64,000 nt of DNA, taken from positions 104,484,480 through 104,548,479 of the forward strand of contig NC_064825.1 of assembly GCF_024166365.1 (NCBI RefSeq), written 5' to 3'. Under the pieces are notes generated by a model. The model had not been told where the DNA came from and ran no database searches. It saw only the letters and a list, made by a program, of their open reading frames with translations. Shown here in pieces: positions 16,298 through 29,270 of this stretch. The translations under genes and the position numbers were made by a program. This DNA comes from Elephas maximus indicus (lineage: Eukaryota; Chordata; Mammalia; Proboscidea; Elephantidae). How positions within the stretch are numbered: position 1 is the first letter of the stretch; the number at the start of each line of letters is the position of its first letter.

Positions 16298-19200
16298 TTT
16301 AGCTTGAATACATCTAAATTAATTATAAATCTTTATTAACATATCACATATTCTATGAACCAAGATTACAAACCTGTTCACTTCCTTGTAATGCACAGCA
16401 TGCCTCTTTTGTTATCTGGCAAACGGACAGTAAACGTCTATCTGATAAAATACTAAAGCAAAATAGACTGTGTAGGTTCTGGTTAATTTCTGTGTTTCTC
16501 TTGCTTAATTTTACAAATTAGCAATAAACCTAAAGAAATATTTTTAAGAAACTAGCTCTATTTCTATATATCATATAAAATTTTTAATGAGTGTCCTCTG
16601 TCAGATGTTTCAAAAACTCACCTCTTGGTTCTTGTCCTTAGTCCTGAAAATCAGGGCTTCTTTCATTGAGAATAATTGAAGATACCTCATGTATTTATCT
16701 GAAATCACAGAGCACATGGCAATGTGCGTCTGATCAGTGGGCCCAGAAATAGTTCCAAGTGGTTACACTCTTCACACTTCCACACAAGCTGCCCATCATA
16801 TATATATATTTTTTTCAGATAACTCTGGAAGTATATATGTGGATGCCTGGAACACGAAGACATTTAAAAGTAACAGTAAAAAGTTGAATGTTCTCACCTG
16901 TTGGGAAAATGTGCTGGAAAAACAATGAAGATGCTATGTTTGCACGACTATGTAAAAACTGGGCAAAATAATGGAAATTAACCTGGTAAAGCCTGTTATT
17001 TAGTGACACGAAAAAAGAAAAAAGGAAAAATCACTGAAATTAGTTCTTTGAATTTTTCTTTTTTTAATCAATTATGATGAAAAAAAACCCAAAAATTACT
17101 TTACTTTGACTGAGAATTTAGGGTCATACTCATGCCCTTAGTCATTAATTCTGTACCTAACAAGGTAAAGGCTGGGATTTAACTTCTTGGAAAAGCCAAT
17201 GACAGAGCTTCTCACAGATAGGAGGAGAACTTTTCAGCAATTCAGTCATTCAAAAAGCATATCCAAAGACCATTTCTTTCCTCATTAGAAGAATGCCCCT
17301 ACATCTCTCCAACCTCACTCCAGAAAATCATGACTTTCCAGATTCCTACAAGCAAGGAGAGATACGCATCAAGAGAAAATATGACAAGAAACCATCTACA
17401 GGACTAAATGCCAATGAAAGAGAGTCTCCAGCCTGGACAGGAATTTGAATTTTTAGCAATCTTCTGGGTCATTCTATTAGGAAATAATTCTTCCATTTAT
17501 ATGTGCAAACATAGTGTGTGGCTTTTTACATCATCACTGTTTTAAATGAAAGACAATGCAAGTTCATTATAAATTTGTTTGTTAAATATTTGGAAGAAAT
17601 TCAAATGAAGTTACCTCTCCTGGACAGTTTTCTTCCCTAGACAATCCCTAGAGGAAAAAGGTTTGAGTCTTGCCAAAAAAAGTAGCAGGCAAGCAAGTAT
17701 GAGAAAAGTCTGTAATGTGAAGAGAAAATTTTAAAAGTGAATGATAAATTATGAGTTTTATGTCAATAAATCTTTAGATAAAGTAGATAATATTTATTCC
17801 ACAATGAAGGGAGAGCAAGTCCCAGATTCTCTTGACTAACCATGTTCCTAGCAAAGGAAGGCCTTACTCTGACTGTTAGAGGGATTATACCCAATAAACC
17901 CTATGGTTCAGAGGCAGAGATCATTGGCACTAGGAAAGTTACTGAAATTTACCTTCCATTTCTTGAACAGGCAGATAATCCCAGTTCTGCAGTTCTGGGT
18001 TTGAGTAGATGTTGTTGATCTAAGCCTGAATCTAGGTCAGCTGGAGGCATAATGATCTATTTCTCAAACACAATCGGCAATTGCTTTCATGAATAGTCAT
18101 AACATGAAGATTTAACTCTTGACCCAAGAGGATGTGTCTTAATCACTTTACTCTCAGTTGGACCAAGACTCATCTTGACTAGGACTTCAAACTGGAACAT
18201 TAACTTAGAGTGAGCTAAATTTTACTTGCGTGTATGGCTCCTTTACACAAAATTGATACACTTTATCAACTAACCCTGAAGCTTGCCATAACCTTGAAGT
18301 TTATAGTTATGATGACCAATTAATAAGAACATTTATAGTTGAAAAAGTTTTTAGTTGAGTTTTCTGTCATTTGCAACCAAAAGCACCCTAACTGAAACAC
18401 CCTGACTTTCAATGCATATGTGAATTTACGTTAGTTTATGTGTATGAGTGTGTTTTTGAGCAGTATCACTTGATTTTAATTTTTACATTATAATCTGTCT
18501 TATTATCAACAACAGTTCATTACTCTTTCAAAATTTAACTGCAATTTCCATATTGTTCTGCTTCCAAATGAACTTTTAGAATCAGAGAAATGTTAGGCAT
18601 AGTTATATGTGGAAAGAAGTGAAATATATATTTACATTTTTCCTCAAGGATTGACTTAGCATACTGTCACAATTCTGTGAGATAAAATTTAGACATGGTC
18701 ATACTCAGAGTAAGTTAATTCATTACAACCTTCGGGCAGTTCATAGTATGTTAAACATCCTCTGCTAACACCACAATTCAGATGTATCCATTCTTCTTTT
18801 TCTTTGTACAGCTTTTGCATTAGAAAGCCATAATCCTAGTGCTCAGATAACTTTGGAAATGTCTGTTACATGAACATTTGCACATGGAGAGACTGGCGGA
18901 AGTCTAATACTGTCACCCAGTGATGAACACTAGGAGGCGGGAATTAGAAATTCCCTGATACACTAGTAACATGCATGCTATTTGAAAGACAGCTAGTGTA
19001 AGGGCATTGCGTTTCATGAGGACACAAGGAAATAACACCATGAGCGCCCTTTACGTCATGCTTGATGTCAGAGGGCCATTCACTAAAAGACTGAGCAGCA
19101 TAACAAAACTCCTTAATTAAAACAAAATTGTACGTACAAATGTATGTCCAGGGATGTGGCTGAGGGGAAGTATATCATATTCATAAGTATAATTTTCAGA

Positions 19201-19312
19201 ACAAATGAAACCTCTGGCAAGATTTCCATTTCTGTTGCTTAGTGATATGAATGCAATGCTAACTTCCTGAAAGAAAAACAAAATTCTTTGCTTTCAAAAG
19301 AGAGTTCTTAAA
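16298..19312. other. Intergenic DNA, nothing identified
   Basis: About 3 kb of AT-rich DNA. Open frames are short (64 codons or less) and without recognisable motifs, and I see no repeat that I can name. Confidence 0.5.
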
Positions 19313-19482
19313 TAGATGGGTGTGGCATAGTAGTCAAAGAGCTCAGCCGCTAACCCAAGAGTTGGTATTTTGAGTCCACCAGCTGCTCCTTGGAAACTCT
19401 ATGGAGCAGTTCTGCTCTGTCCTATAGAGTGGCTAGGAGTCAGAATAAACTCGATGGCAATGGATTTGGTTTCTTTTGGGGG
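19313..19482 (+). mobile_element. AfroSINE, diverged
   Basis: GTGTGGCATAGTAGTCAAAG, GAGTCCACCAGCTGCTCC, TGGAAACTCTATGGAGCAG and CTAGGAGTCAGAATAAACTC follow the AfroSINE order. A short G-run follows the tail. Confidence 0.88.
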
Positions 19483-20775
19483 GGGGAGCAGGTATAAATA
19501 ACATTAAAAATATTTAATTACTGAAAGGGTGCATTTTAGTGGCAGAGAAATAAATCAAAAAAAAAAAAGTAGAAGACAAGGTTAATTCTTTTAAAGATGT
19601 ATAAAACAACATATTAACAGAAAAAAATTAAATTTGTACTTAATAAGCTATGCTGGCAGAATATTTTAGCAATTTGAAGAAAGTAGGTATAGATATTCTT
19701 TTTCCGCAAATAAAAATAAATTCTAGATGGGTTGAAAACAGAATTATTTGAAAAGTTATTTACAAAACAAAGCAAAACAAAAAAAGATTTAAATGTATAA
19801 AGGCAATGAAAAAGAATGGAATTCTCCAAGTATAAGTAAATGAAGAATTCAAAAATTAACAGAATTTTTATTTAGAACATCTGTATATAAAAACACTCAT
19901 AATATGAAAAACATGGTAAGATAAACATTTGTAGCAAATATTAAGGAAAACCGGTACATGTATTTAATACATGAGGAGTCCATCAAAATTCATCACTAAA
20001 AATTCTGATTCCAATAGATTGAGAATTCAAAAATATAAATAATTTACAAAGTTTCTGGCATGAATTCTATATCCCACACATTGCACAAGAAAGAGAGAGC
20101 ACAAAAATAATTAACTTTTCCATCTTCAGGTAACTTATAAATTGTGAACATAAATAGGTAATTAACTAGATTTTTATCTCATCACTTGATATAACTATGC
20201 AAATTTGAAATTCGACTGAATAACCAAAAGTGGAGGATGTAGTTATGTTAACTCAGACCAAACAAATGTTTGATATTATTTGATGAATGTTGTTAGGAAG
20301 GGTTGAGGTGGTATAAGAAATAGGCATGGAATAATACTGGAGATAAATACCAGGATACAAATTCATGCATACAGTGTGCTTTACCGTGAAATGGGTCCAA
20401 TCCCTATCATCGCATTAAACCATCATAAAATAGGCCTACATAGGGGAGGCAGGGACCACGAGCGTCTTTGACCACAAGTTTCCTACTATCACAGGGGCAG
20501 ATAATATTTTAAACCTGATTCAAATAAGATATGTTCGCTAAAATGTAATGAATGAGGCCTCTGTCAAATAAAACAATATATTCCAATCTCTTTATTACCA
20601 AATAATCTGCTTTCCTATAAGAAGAGATGTGAGAATGGAAACAGCATGAATGGTCAGTATCTTTCTAGACAATGAAATCATGCAAAGTAATCCAGTGCTG
20701 AATTCTGGAGTGTATATTTGAAGATCAGTGATTATGGGTTTTGCTAATTTTCCATGTGAAAGGCAGGGTCTAGGT
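19483..20775. other. Intergenic DNA, nothing identified
   Basis: AT-rich, with no convincing open frame or known repeat. Confidence 0.5.
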
Positions 20776-20945
20776 CCTTTTGGAAACCCTGGTGGCATAG
20801 AGTTTAAGAGCTAAAGCTGCTAACCAAAAGGTAGGCAGTTTGAGTCCCCGAGGTACTCCTGGAAACCCTATGGGGCAATTCTACCCTGTCCTATGGGCTT
20901 ACTATGAGTCAAAATTGGCAACAGGTAGGTTTTTATTTTTTTTGG
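20776..20945 (+). mobile_element. AfroSINE
   Basis: GGAAACCCTGGTGGCATAG, CTGCTAACCAAAAGGTAGGC, GGAAACCCTATGGGGCAAT and TACTATGAGTCAAAATTGGC in AfroSINE order, ending in a T-rich TTTTTTTTGGTTT. Confidence 0.92.
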
Positions 20946-21811
20946 TTTAGGATCTTTTAGAAGACCATGAAATACTACGAGCAAGAAGGAGATGGGATAT
21001 TGAAAAATAAGAAAGGCTTCATCAGATATTTTAAAAGATATTGGAAGATGAATGCATCATCTTTATGAAAATATAATACCAAACAAAGCTGCTCCACTTG
21101 AGGAGAAGATTTCCCAATTGGGAAAAGAAGAGCAAGGTTGAGTCATTTTTCTGCCTATCTGCCTTGTTCATTCACATTCCTTTTGTATGTTTAGCCTCCT
21201 TATGATTAATTTAGAATTCTGAAGCATTTTTTCTATAAACCTTAACATGCTAACCAATATATGGAAAACTACATATTTAAAAGATCTTACAGATACAAAA
21301 ATAAAAATATAAAATTCTAATATAATATGAGGTATCTCTGTATGGGGTGGAGTGAAACATAATTTTATGTCATATTTCAAATATGTATTATTCTGAAATC
21401 AGCCGTGAACACTATTAGTTGTGAAAAAGGATTAGATTTATTTAAGAAAGAGACATGAGAGAATCTTCTATTAACTAAAATAAATTTCTGGCACTAGCTG
21501 CAGCATAAGTCATCACATGCAACATAAATCTATAGACTCAACAGAATTATTCTACACCAAAAAAGTATGTATATTTTCCCAAGGAAATGAAACTCTTAAA
21601 AATATATTTTCAAAAAATCATTGGAAGCATCCTAATAAATGTTTTTCATCATGCCCAGTCATGATGACGTGAGGAAATATTTACTACAATTAAATAATTA
21701 CATGCAGCCTCCCTGGAATTCACTGGATGGCAGTGGATTTCAGTGTTTTGTTTTGTTTTCCTGGTAGGGACAGTTTTCTCTCGAAAGTAGGTGGTGCATT
21801 TGTCTAAGACC
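20946..21811. other. Intergenic DNA downstream of the OR4A pseudogene
   Basis: No gene seen. A short stretch at about 21715-21770 (TTCACTGGATGGCAGTGG then TTTTGTTTTGTTTTCC) may be an AfroSINE 3' relic. Confidence 0.45.
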
Positions 21812-22756
21812 TCATTTTCTTTTTCTGGTCCCAAGCTTTTTCATGGCATTTTTCAGCTCTGCATTTCTCAGAGTATAGATTAAGGGATTCAACATAGGGG
21901 TGGAAACAGTGCAAAACACACTCAAGAATTTTTCAATTGTTAAGGTGAAGGAGGTTTCATATACAGAAAAATACAAGGGACAAAGAAGAGGACCACCACG
22001 GTAATGTGGGAGCCACATGTAGATAAGGCTTGGTGCCTCCCTTCCTGACTAAGGTTCCTCAGGGATGCAGAATGACTCCATAGGAGATGAGTAACAGCAT
22101 AAAAATGACCACACGTATTGCCCCATCATTGACAATCACAGTGAGACCAATGGAATAGATGTCAGTGCAGGCAAGTTTTAATAAGGGGCACATGTCACAG
22201 CAAAAGTGGTCAATGACATGGGGACCACAGAACGGAAGACGGTAAACAAAGAGAAGATGAAGTATAACATGCAGAAACCCTCCAACCCAGGTCACCAGCA
22301 GCAGCAGAACGCACACCCGCTGGTTCATGATGGTCATAGAATGCAAGGGTTTGCAGATAGCCACATAGCGGTCATAGGTCATGACCATCAGAAGTAAAAC
22401 CTCAAAACCACCAAATAAGTGTTCTGAAAAAAGCTGGGTCAGGCAAGCTTGGAAAAAAATTGTTTTCTTCTCATAGTGTAAGTCTATAATCAGGTTTGGA
22501 GTAACTGCAGTAGAATAAACAGCATCCATAAAAAAAAAAAAAAAAAAAAAATTTTTTTTCATGTTAAGTGCCCAAGAAAGGAGTACACAGGGGTATCCAA
22601 AGTTGGGCTGACCACTACAGTCATGCCAATAAATAGGTGGCCCACTATTGTCACAATATAGATGAGCAAGAACACAACAAATAATATTTTCTGACCCTGG
22701 AGACTCTGAGTGAGCCCCAAGAGGACAAACTCAGTCACATTTTTCCTTTGTTCCAT
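21812..22756 (-). pseudogene. OR4A-subfamily odorant receptor pseudogene
   Basis: Reading leftward from the ATG at 22756 it encodes [17 protein letters not shown]1, then [45 protein letters not shown], and finally [19 protein letters not shown]. It is clearly a sister of the intact gene at 11758-12744. Lesions seen: an A22T8 homopolymer (22530-22559) between TM2 halves, which creates an immediate stop after HLT; a one-base deletion near 22068 just after YGVIL; and another near 21950 between the KPPS and LTIEK parts. GN in TM1 is GH. The three breaks make a working receptor impossible. Confidence 0.92.
22530..22559 (+). repeat. A22T8 homopolymer insertion inside the OR4A pseudogene
   Basis: Plus-strand A22 followed directly by T8 replaces the few bases that encode the 'LSL' of the conserved LSLMDA. 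Only ATG is shared at the two junctions, so there is no clear target-site duplication. Confidence 0.8.
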
Positions 22757-23477
22757 ATGTTCTTCTATGTGTCCTTATTTCAGAGTTCAGGACATATTTA
22801 CATAAAATTATAATGACTAGTGACTCTATGAAATACCCAGAAAATCTGTTTATTCATTCATAATAGGCATTATGATTTATTATGTTTCAGCTCTGTACAA
22901 TATTTTAAGAATACAAGGCTAATTAAAATATGGCCCATAACCTCAGTGATCTTATCAAATAACGAAAGACAAAAACGTAATTAGAAACATAGGGGAAAGG
23001 AGTAGATTATAAAATAAATAGGGCTACCACACTAACTTGTCACATCTGGTAGAAAATAAAATTATATGTAGTGGGTTTTATATGGTTAATGCTATTTATA
23101 AAAATAAAATATAAGTAGAATAAAGCTTTAATACAAAAACAAAGGAAGATTTACTTAATACTCAATTTCATGTTAGTAAATGCCCTCATTTTCTACATTC
23201 TAGGAGTGGTAAAATCTTTTTAACTAATAACTGAAATCCCCAATGGTCATATTTCACAATTTCAAAAACTGGTACTGACAAAGTACTGCTGAAAAAAACA
23301 TAGAAATAAGCATAAAAGTATGTATAATACCATTATAAAACAGAAATTATTATATGAGCATGAATAAAACATGGAAAGCTTCAATTTTTGTTGTAAACAG
23401 TTGACTTTTTTACTGGTGATGTGTGTGCAGGAGTGAAAGAGATGAGAGAAGAGATCCCAAGGAAAAGAAGAAAAAGA

Positions 23478-23519
<42 letters not shown>

Positions 23520-24646
23520 AAAACTATGTCATAAATACCATCAATATTAGCCAGCCCTGCTATCTCTTAGAATAGTCCTAGTAATGATATCTAGTTACTT
23601 TTAAAATCTCTGTTGACATTTACTTCCCTATCTGACATAATAATTCTGCTGGACCTCTTCACAGTACATGGATTTTCTGTTTCTGCTAAAACCTCTGTGT
23701 GTGCACTAGATCCCATCATTTTTGTCACTCTTCCTCCTGTAATTGTCTCCTCCATTTCCTACAGTAACAATTTTTCTCACTATATTTATACAGTATAGTA
23801 TCCTCATTGTTTAAATTATTAAGGCTTCTACTCCACATCTTTTTTAAAGCAAGCAACCCAATTCTCTGTTCTTCTTCATAAAAACACCTTCTATCTGCTA
23901 AGTCTACTGATCAATTTCAGTCCTCTTCTTACCCAACTTTTCACTCCTATGAATTGAAGTAATAACCTGCTTGGGTAAGTATTATCTTAGGTCCTTGAAA
24001 GTCACTCATTCAAAGTTTACAGATTTACATCATACTCTAATTATTAACAGATTACCAAGAACTTCCATTGATCCTTTATGAGATTTACAAATCTCTGTCC
24101 ATTAAAATAACCCCCAAATACTTACCTTGAACTTAGTTTCTAAGAGTATTGATGTTAGAGGAGGTAAATATACTCTAGATCTTTACAGTATGAACATACC
24201 CAAACAAGTAACACAGAATTAAGTCAATCCCCATATTTTTATCGACCACAAAGGTTCTCTAATACGGCCGATTATCAGAATCACTCAGGAGAACTTTTAA
24301 AAGACTATGACTTTCCAAGTCACACTACCAATGTACTCTGGCATGACATAAACCTCAGTGAAGATTCTTATGTTTCAAGATACTTCCTGGGTTACCTGCA
24401 TAATGAAACAGTCATTCAGTCCAAGTTCTGGATTGTGGTGCCTTCTCCCTTGTCCTAAAGGATAACAGCCTCATACACTGATGGCATCTCTGTGGACATA
24501 GACAGTAAGACAGTACATGCACCATCAGCTGGACTAGAAATGTTCCTCTCTATCCAAACTTTCCATGCTTCAGGAAGTCTGTCTCCTCTCAATCTTTCAT
24601 AAAATTGTTACTTTTTAAATTATTGGGACTCCTAATGCAAATATCA
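22757..24646. other. Intergenic DNA with a CA repeat
   Basis: AT-rich. The (CA)n tract at 23479-23520 is the only structure seen. No gene. Confidence 0.5.
23479..23520 (+). repeat. (CA)n microsatellite
   Basis: About 20 CA units with one CT interruption near the right end. Confidence 0.9.
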
Positions 24647-25501
24647 GAAATGTCCTCTAACCAAAAGAAGTCTGAATCCTCGTTATAAACAAAGAGAGTC
24701 AAAAAACCCAATGCTTGCCTAATTTGTCCTAAAAAAATCAAATGTTAAATAAGTGGTATGAGGTTAAAAATAAATAAATACAAAGTAAATTTTGTGGGAG
24801 AGAGAACTGTGAATAGTTTAGAAAAATATTTTGCATTTTGTGGTTTAGAAGTGAAATAGCCTTTACAACATTTTGATTCTCAATCTGTTATACTGGCCTG
24901 ATTTCTTCCATAGTTAAACTTTGGTTTACCTGAAGGATGGAGAATAATTTCATTTTCATATTTTGTTACACTTTGAGTCTGACATCTCTGTTCCTGAACA
25001 GTCATGGAAAAACTCAGATAGATAAGCACTCTCTGTGGTGACATAAAGGTCTTTGGACCTTTTATTTACATTTGAAATACAAAAAATATTGCTGAGTCAT
25101 TTCAGTGATGCATCTCAAAGGGTTACTCTTCCGTCATTAAACTCATTGGGACCTTAATCATAATTTTGAGAGTAGGTTCTGCACCTCCAGAGATACTACA
25201 AGAATAATTACCCACATAGAACAGGATTTACAGGACCAGGTACTCAGGGGAGAAAAATCACGAAAGTATAACCTGAGGTCAAACCATCCAAAGGGAAGAG
25301 TCCAGAATGGAAAGAATTTGAATATGTAACAATTCTCTTTTTTAAATTATGACCTTCAAAATAGGCAAACCTGTTGAATGTGTAATTTTAAGCTATACCT
25401 TTGCAGATGACATCTGATCTACTCCCACTGGACCAAGAAGTTAATTTCAGAACAAATCTTTGAAGGCTTAATTCAAATGCATGTAAAGCAGAGTTCTCAC
25501 C
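24647..25501. other. Unassigned DNA in duplication copy 2
   Basis: Counterpart of 642-1501. Nothing recognised. Confidence 0.6.
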
Positions 25502-25914
25502 TCTTATGGATTGAGTTGTGTCCCTCACAAACATATGTTGAAGTACAAGCCCCGTACTTGTGAATTTGACTGTTTATAAATAGGATCTATGAAGATGTTA
25601 TCAATCAGATTAATATGAGATTTTACTGGAGTAGGGTGGGTCACACTGGTGCTCTTATAAAAGAGAAGACACACAGAGACAAAGAGAGACAGATGGAGGA
25701 TGCCATGTGATGCTGCTGTAGCAACTCAGGATTTCTTGGAGCTACTAGAGAGAGAGGAGTAGAACAGATCTCCATCAAAGCCTCAGAAGGAATCAACAAA
25801 GTTGACACCCTGATGCTGAACCTGTGGATCCAGAACTGAGACTAACTTTCTGTTGTTTAAAGCCACCTACTTTGCAGAATTTTGTTATGGCAGCCCTAGG
25901 AAACTAATATATCA
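25502..25914 (+). mobile_element. MaLR (ERVL) solo LTR fossil, MLT1 family
   Basis: Duplicate of the LTR at 1502-1920, with the same TGGATTGAGTTGTGTCCC start and a clear GTTATGGCAGCCCTAGGAAA end. It is an LTR only, with no internal region. Confidence 0.82.
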
Positions 25915-26574
25915 CACTAGCAGTAAGAGTCTTGAGTTTGTCACAGAAAGAGTTACAGACAGGCAAATTGGTAAAATCTATATTGAACAGTAAGAAAAAA
26001 AGAAGTATAAAACATTTAAAGGAATACCTTGAAAATCTAGGAATTCTAAGTCTTATCACACAGTGCTTTCTGAGGAAAACATTACCAACTGTTTCTTTTT
26101 ACGCAAAGTTTCAAGGAACTCTGTTCCTGTGGGAGGAGGAAATTCATCGCTTGGAAACGGGCATAAAAAGAAAGAAAATTTGTAGACGTTATAGAGTTCT
26201 GGTAGCCTTCTTATATTCCCCCTCCTACCCCCCTTTACTTTTTTTTTTTTTTTTACCCCCTTTACCTTAGTGCTAGACCTTATATTTCCAGGGAAAGTGA
26301 TAGCCCCAGATTTAAAAAATTAAATTTCCCAGCATCCTTTGAAAATTAAGGTGGCCTATAAGATACAAGTTAAGTCATTAAGTAAGACATGCAGGAAGTG
26401 AGATGATTCAACTGGAACCCAAACTCCCTTTTACCCTTCCTCCTTGATGTTCGTCTGGATCTCAGACAAGTTGTCCAGAGCTCCAACTTCCATCCTGTGA
26501 TCTTGGTCTTACCACAAGAATAGAAATCAAGAGATTGGGAGGTGAGAGTCCTCCTCTTCTGTTGTTTTTTCAAG
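25915..26574. other. Unassigned DNA in duplication copy 2, with a poly(T) insertion
   Basis: Counterpart of 1921-2589. It carries the T18 tract at about 26237-26254 that copy 1 lacks. Confidence 0.55.
26227..26264 (-). mobile_element. Candidate tail-only retroinsertion: T18 flanked by direct repeats
   Basis: CCCCCTTTAC, then 18 T, then ACCCCCTTTAC. Copy 1 has only CTATCCCTTCCACCTTAGTG here, with no T-run. A homopolymer bounded by a 10-base repeat fits an L1-driven insertion in which only the poly(A) tail was copied (minus orientation). Confidence 0.55.
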
Positions 26575-26935
26575 GTTGCTTAGGCTGTTTGGAGCCCTTG
26601 GCAGTTCCATACACATTTGGGAATTGATTTTTTTCCATTTCTGTAGAGAAGGCTGTTGAAATTTTGAGGAGGATTTCCTTGAATTTATTAATTGCTTTAG
26701 GTAGTATTGACATCTTGACAATATTAAGTCTTCCAATCCATGAGCATGAAAGGTTCTCCCATTTATTTAGGTTATCTTTAATTTCTTTTACAGTTCTCTG
26801 TGTAGAAGCCTTTCACTTCCCTGCTAAAATTATTCCTAAGAATTTTATCCTTTTAGAATCTATCATAAACGGGATTTTTTTTTTCTTTGTTTCCTTTTGA
26901 GCATGGTCATTGCTGATGCAGAAAAACTCAACTTA
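26575..26935 (-). mobile_element. L1 ORF2 fragment
   Basis: Duplicate of 2590-2940, the same minus-strand L1 ORF2 stretch, whose remnants include LPRAPNSLSNL. Confidence 0.72.
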
Positions 26936-28104
26936 TATGAGTGAGCACAAGAGACTTTTTTCCCGGAGATAATCTTCAAACTTTAAACCAAAAATATAGC
27001 CTGAGGTCTTCTTTGAACCAAAAAATAGATTACTTTAATCAGTAAATTACCTCTGTTTGGAGCATTGTGCTCTTTTAAAGAATTACCTATGTTAGATCAA
27101 ATTTACAAATGGTTAATCAAAACATTGGATGGGAAACTTAGACAGTAGTTAGTTTAAGACAATTGTGGTGGAATAATGTGGAAAAGGAAACCAGCAAGAA
27201 TGGTAGCACAAGTTGAAGAATGTAACCAGGGTCACTGAAATGTACATGTAGAAATTGTTAAAATGATGTATCTTTGGCTCAGTATACTTTATTCAAAAGA
27301 AAGAAATTAAAAAAAATAAATAACATGGAAGTCAGGAGTTAATAATTACTGAGTAGAAGAATTCAGTGTTCATAATAAGCATTTGGGACTAAATTCAATC
27401 AACTTACTCTGCATTTCCTTTAAGACAAAAAATCAAAACTCTACCTTGTTAATGTCACAGTTCTTTTAGATCTTTGTTACTAGCAGCCCCCAAATCATCT
27501 TAATTACACTTCAAAATGTATGCTGAAGGATTCTGTGGCATGTCCCAGTTCTCCTTCAGGTTGCTTTGTCTTTACAGCAATGAAATTCATTACATACATC
27601 GGTGGTTCCCCCACTATCTAATTTCCCTGTGTAATCAATCCCTATTGTCAAAAATCACAGGAGTGTGTCTATTTAGTCAAAACACCTAGCTTCAATTTTT
27701 TTTAATATTTCATACAATTTTGTTAGCCAATGTCCATGAAGGTGTCCTTAAATTGACAATTTCCTATATTCCACGGTGAAGAAATTTATAGAAATGAATA
27801 TTTTTAGATTGGAATATAATTATATAGATATAAATTTCATTTTGGAATTCATTTTAAGGAAATGATAAAAAAAACTTCACAGCAACTTATACTGCAAGAA
27901 GAATATGTATACAATTATCTTTTAACATTAAATCTGATGATAAAACTGAACCCAAAGTTCCTATAATAATTCTAAAATGAGAAGATATACTTTGTAGAAT
28001 AAAATGCTGGGTAATGATTATCTGAACCTAAATCTTTATATTAAACCATTAAAGACAAAAGTAAGGTGATTGTATGGCAATAGAAAAGAGAAAGGAAATG
28101 TGTG
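26936..28104. other. Unassigned DNA in duplication copy 2
   Basis: Counterpart of 2941-4135. Nothing recognised. Confidence 0.5.
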
Positions 28105-29270
28105 ACTATTTTATTTATCACAAAGTCCTCATGGAACATTCACCAAAATAGACAATATTCTAGTTCAGAACAAGTTACAATACATTTCAGAGGACTTATA
28201 TCATACTTTTTTTTTTTTTTTTTATATCATACAGATATATGTCTGATAGTAATAACATTCAACTAGAAAATTTGATTTAAAAATATACACTCCCCAATTA
28301 TTTACAAATTAAACAACACACTTCTTAATAAGCTGTGGATTAAAGAAGAAATCACAATGAAAACTAGAAAACATTTTATACAGTAGTATAATGAAAAAAT
28401 ACTAAAATTTATTAGATACATTGTCGATAGCATTTAGAAAGAAATGTATAGCTTGAATTGCAAATATTAGAAAATAGGAAAAATTATTAAAAAAATCAAC
28501 CAGCTTCTATCTCAAGAAGCTAGAAAGAGCAAAATAAACCTGGAGAATATGGTAGAATCGAAACAGTAAATATAAAAGAGAAATCACTACTATAGAAATT
28601 AATTAAAAAATAGAGAAAATATATAAAACTAGGAGTTGGTTTTTGACAAGACTAATAAAATGGATAAGCATCTAGCAATAGGAATTTAAAAAATAAGAGG
28701 AAAAACAAACTGCCAGATTTGGTAGAGAAAAATGGGCCATCGCTGCACATTCTGTATATTCCAAAAGGATAATAAAAGGATATTATAAACTAATGTATGC
28801 CAATATTATTGCCAACTGAGAAGTGGTGGAAACCTTTGAGTAATGCAACTTTTGGGACACACAAACACAAAATTAAAAATCAGAATAACATAACACCTGT
28901 TAAATTAATCGATAATTTAAATAAGACAATTCTTCCCCACCCCCCCCCAAAAAATCCATTCATATATAGCTTTATCAATGCATTCTACTCAGCATTTCAT
29001 TAAAAAATACTTTTGGAACAAGAGAAAATAAAAATACTTTCAAACTAATTTTCTACACACAGCATAACTCTTAAGCAAAGATGAATAAGAGAGTTACAAG
29101 ATTTTGTAAAAATTTATCAACATAGCCTCAAAATGTCTCAACTATTTTTTAGCAATTCAAATACAGCCATATATTTTAAAAATCTAACATGACAAAGTAG
29201 GTTTTATTTTAAGAATTAAAGCTAGGCTTAATGTTTGAAATAAATTGATGTAATTTCATTGACTATGGGA
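28105..29270 (+). mobile_element. Ancient L1 ORF2 remnant
   Basis: Duplicate of 4136-5270, with the same L1 RT-region traces and many disabling changes. It is interrupted at 28196-28232 by a poly(T) insertion. Confidence 0.65.
28196..28232 (-). mobile_element. Tail-only retroinsertion: poly(T) with an 11-base target-site duplication
   Basis: TTATATCATAC at 28196-28206, a T-run at about 28207-28221, then TTATATCATAC again at 28222-28232. Copy 1 has a single TTATATCATAC at the matching place and no T-run. This is an empty-site comparison within the window: a clean L1-type insertion whose cargo is only the tail. Confidence 0.75.

Noticed and set aside
23479-23520. Periodic repeat that might be an array
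   Set aside because: It is a plain CA microsatellite with no spacers. No CRISPR-like structure occurs in the window, as expected for animal DNA.
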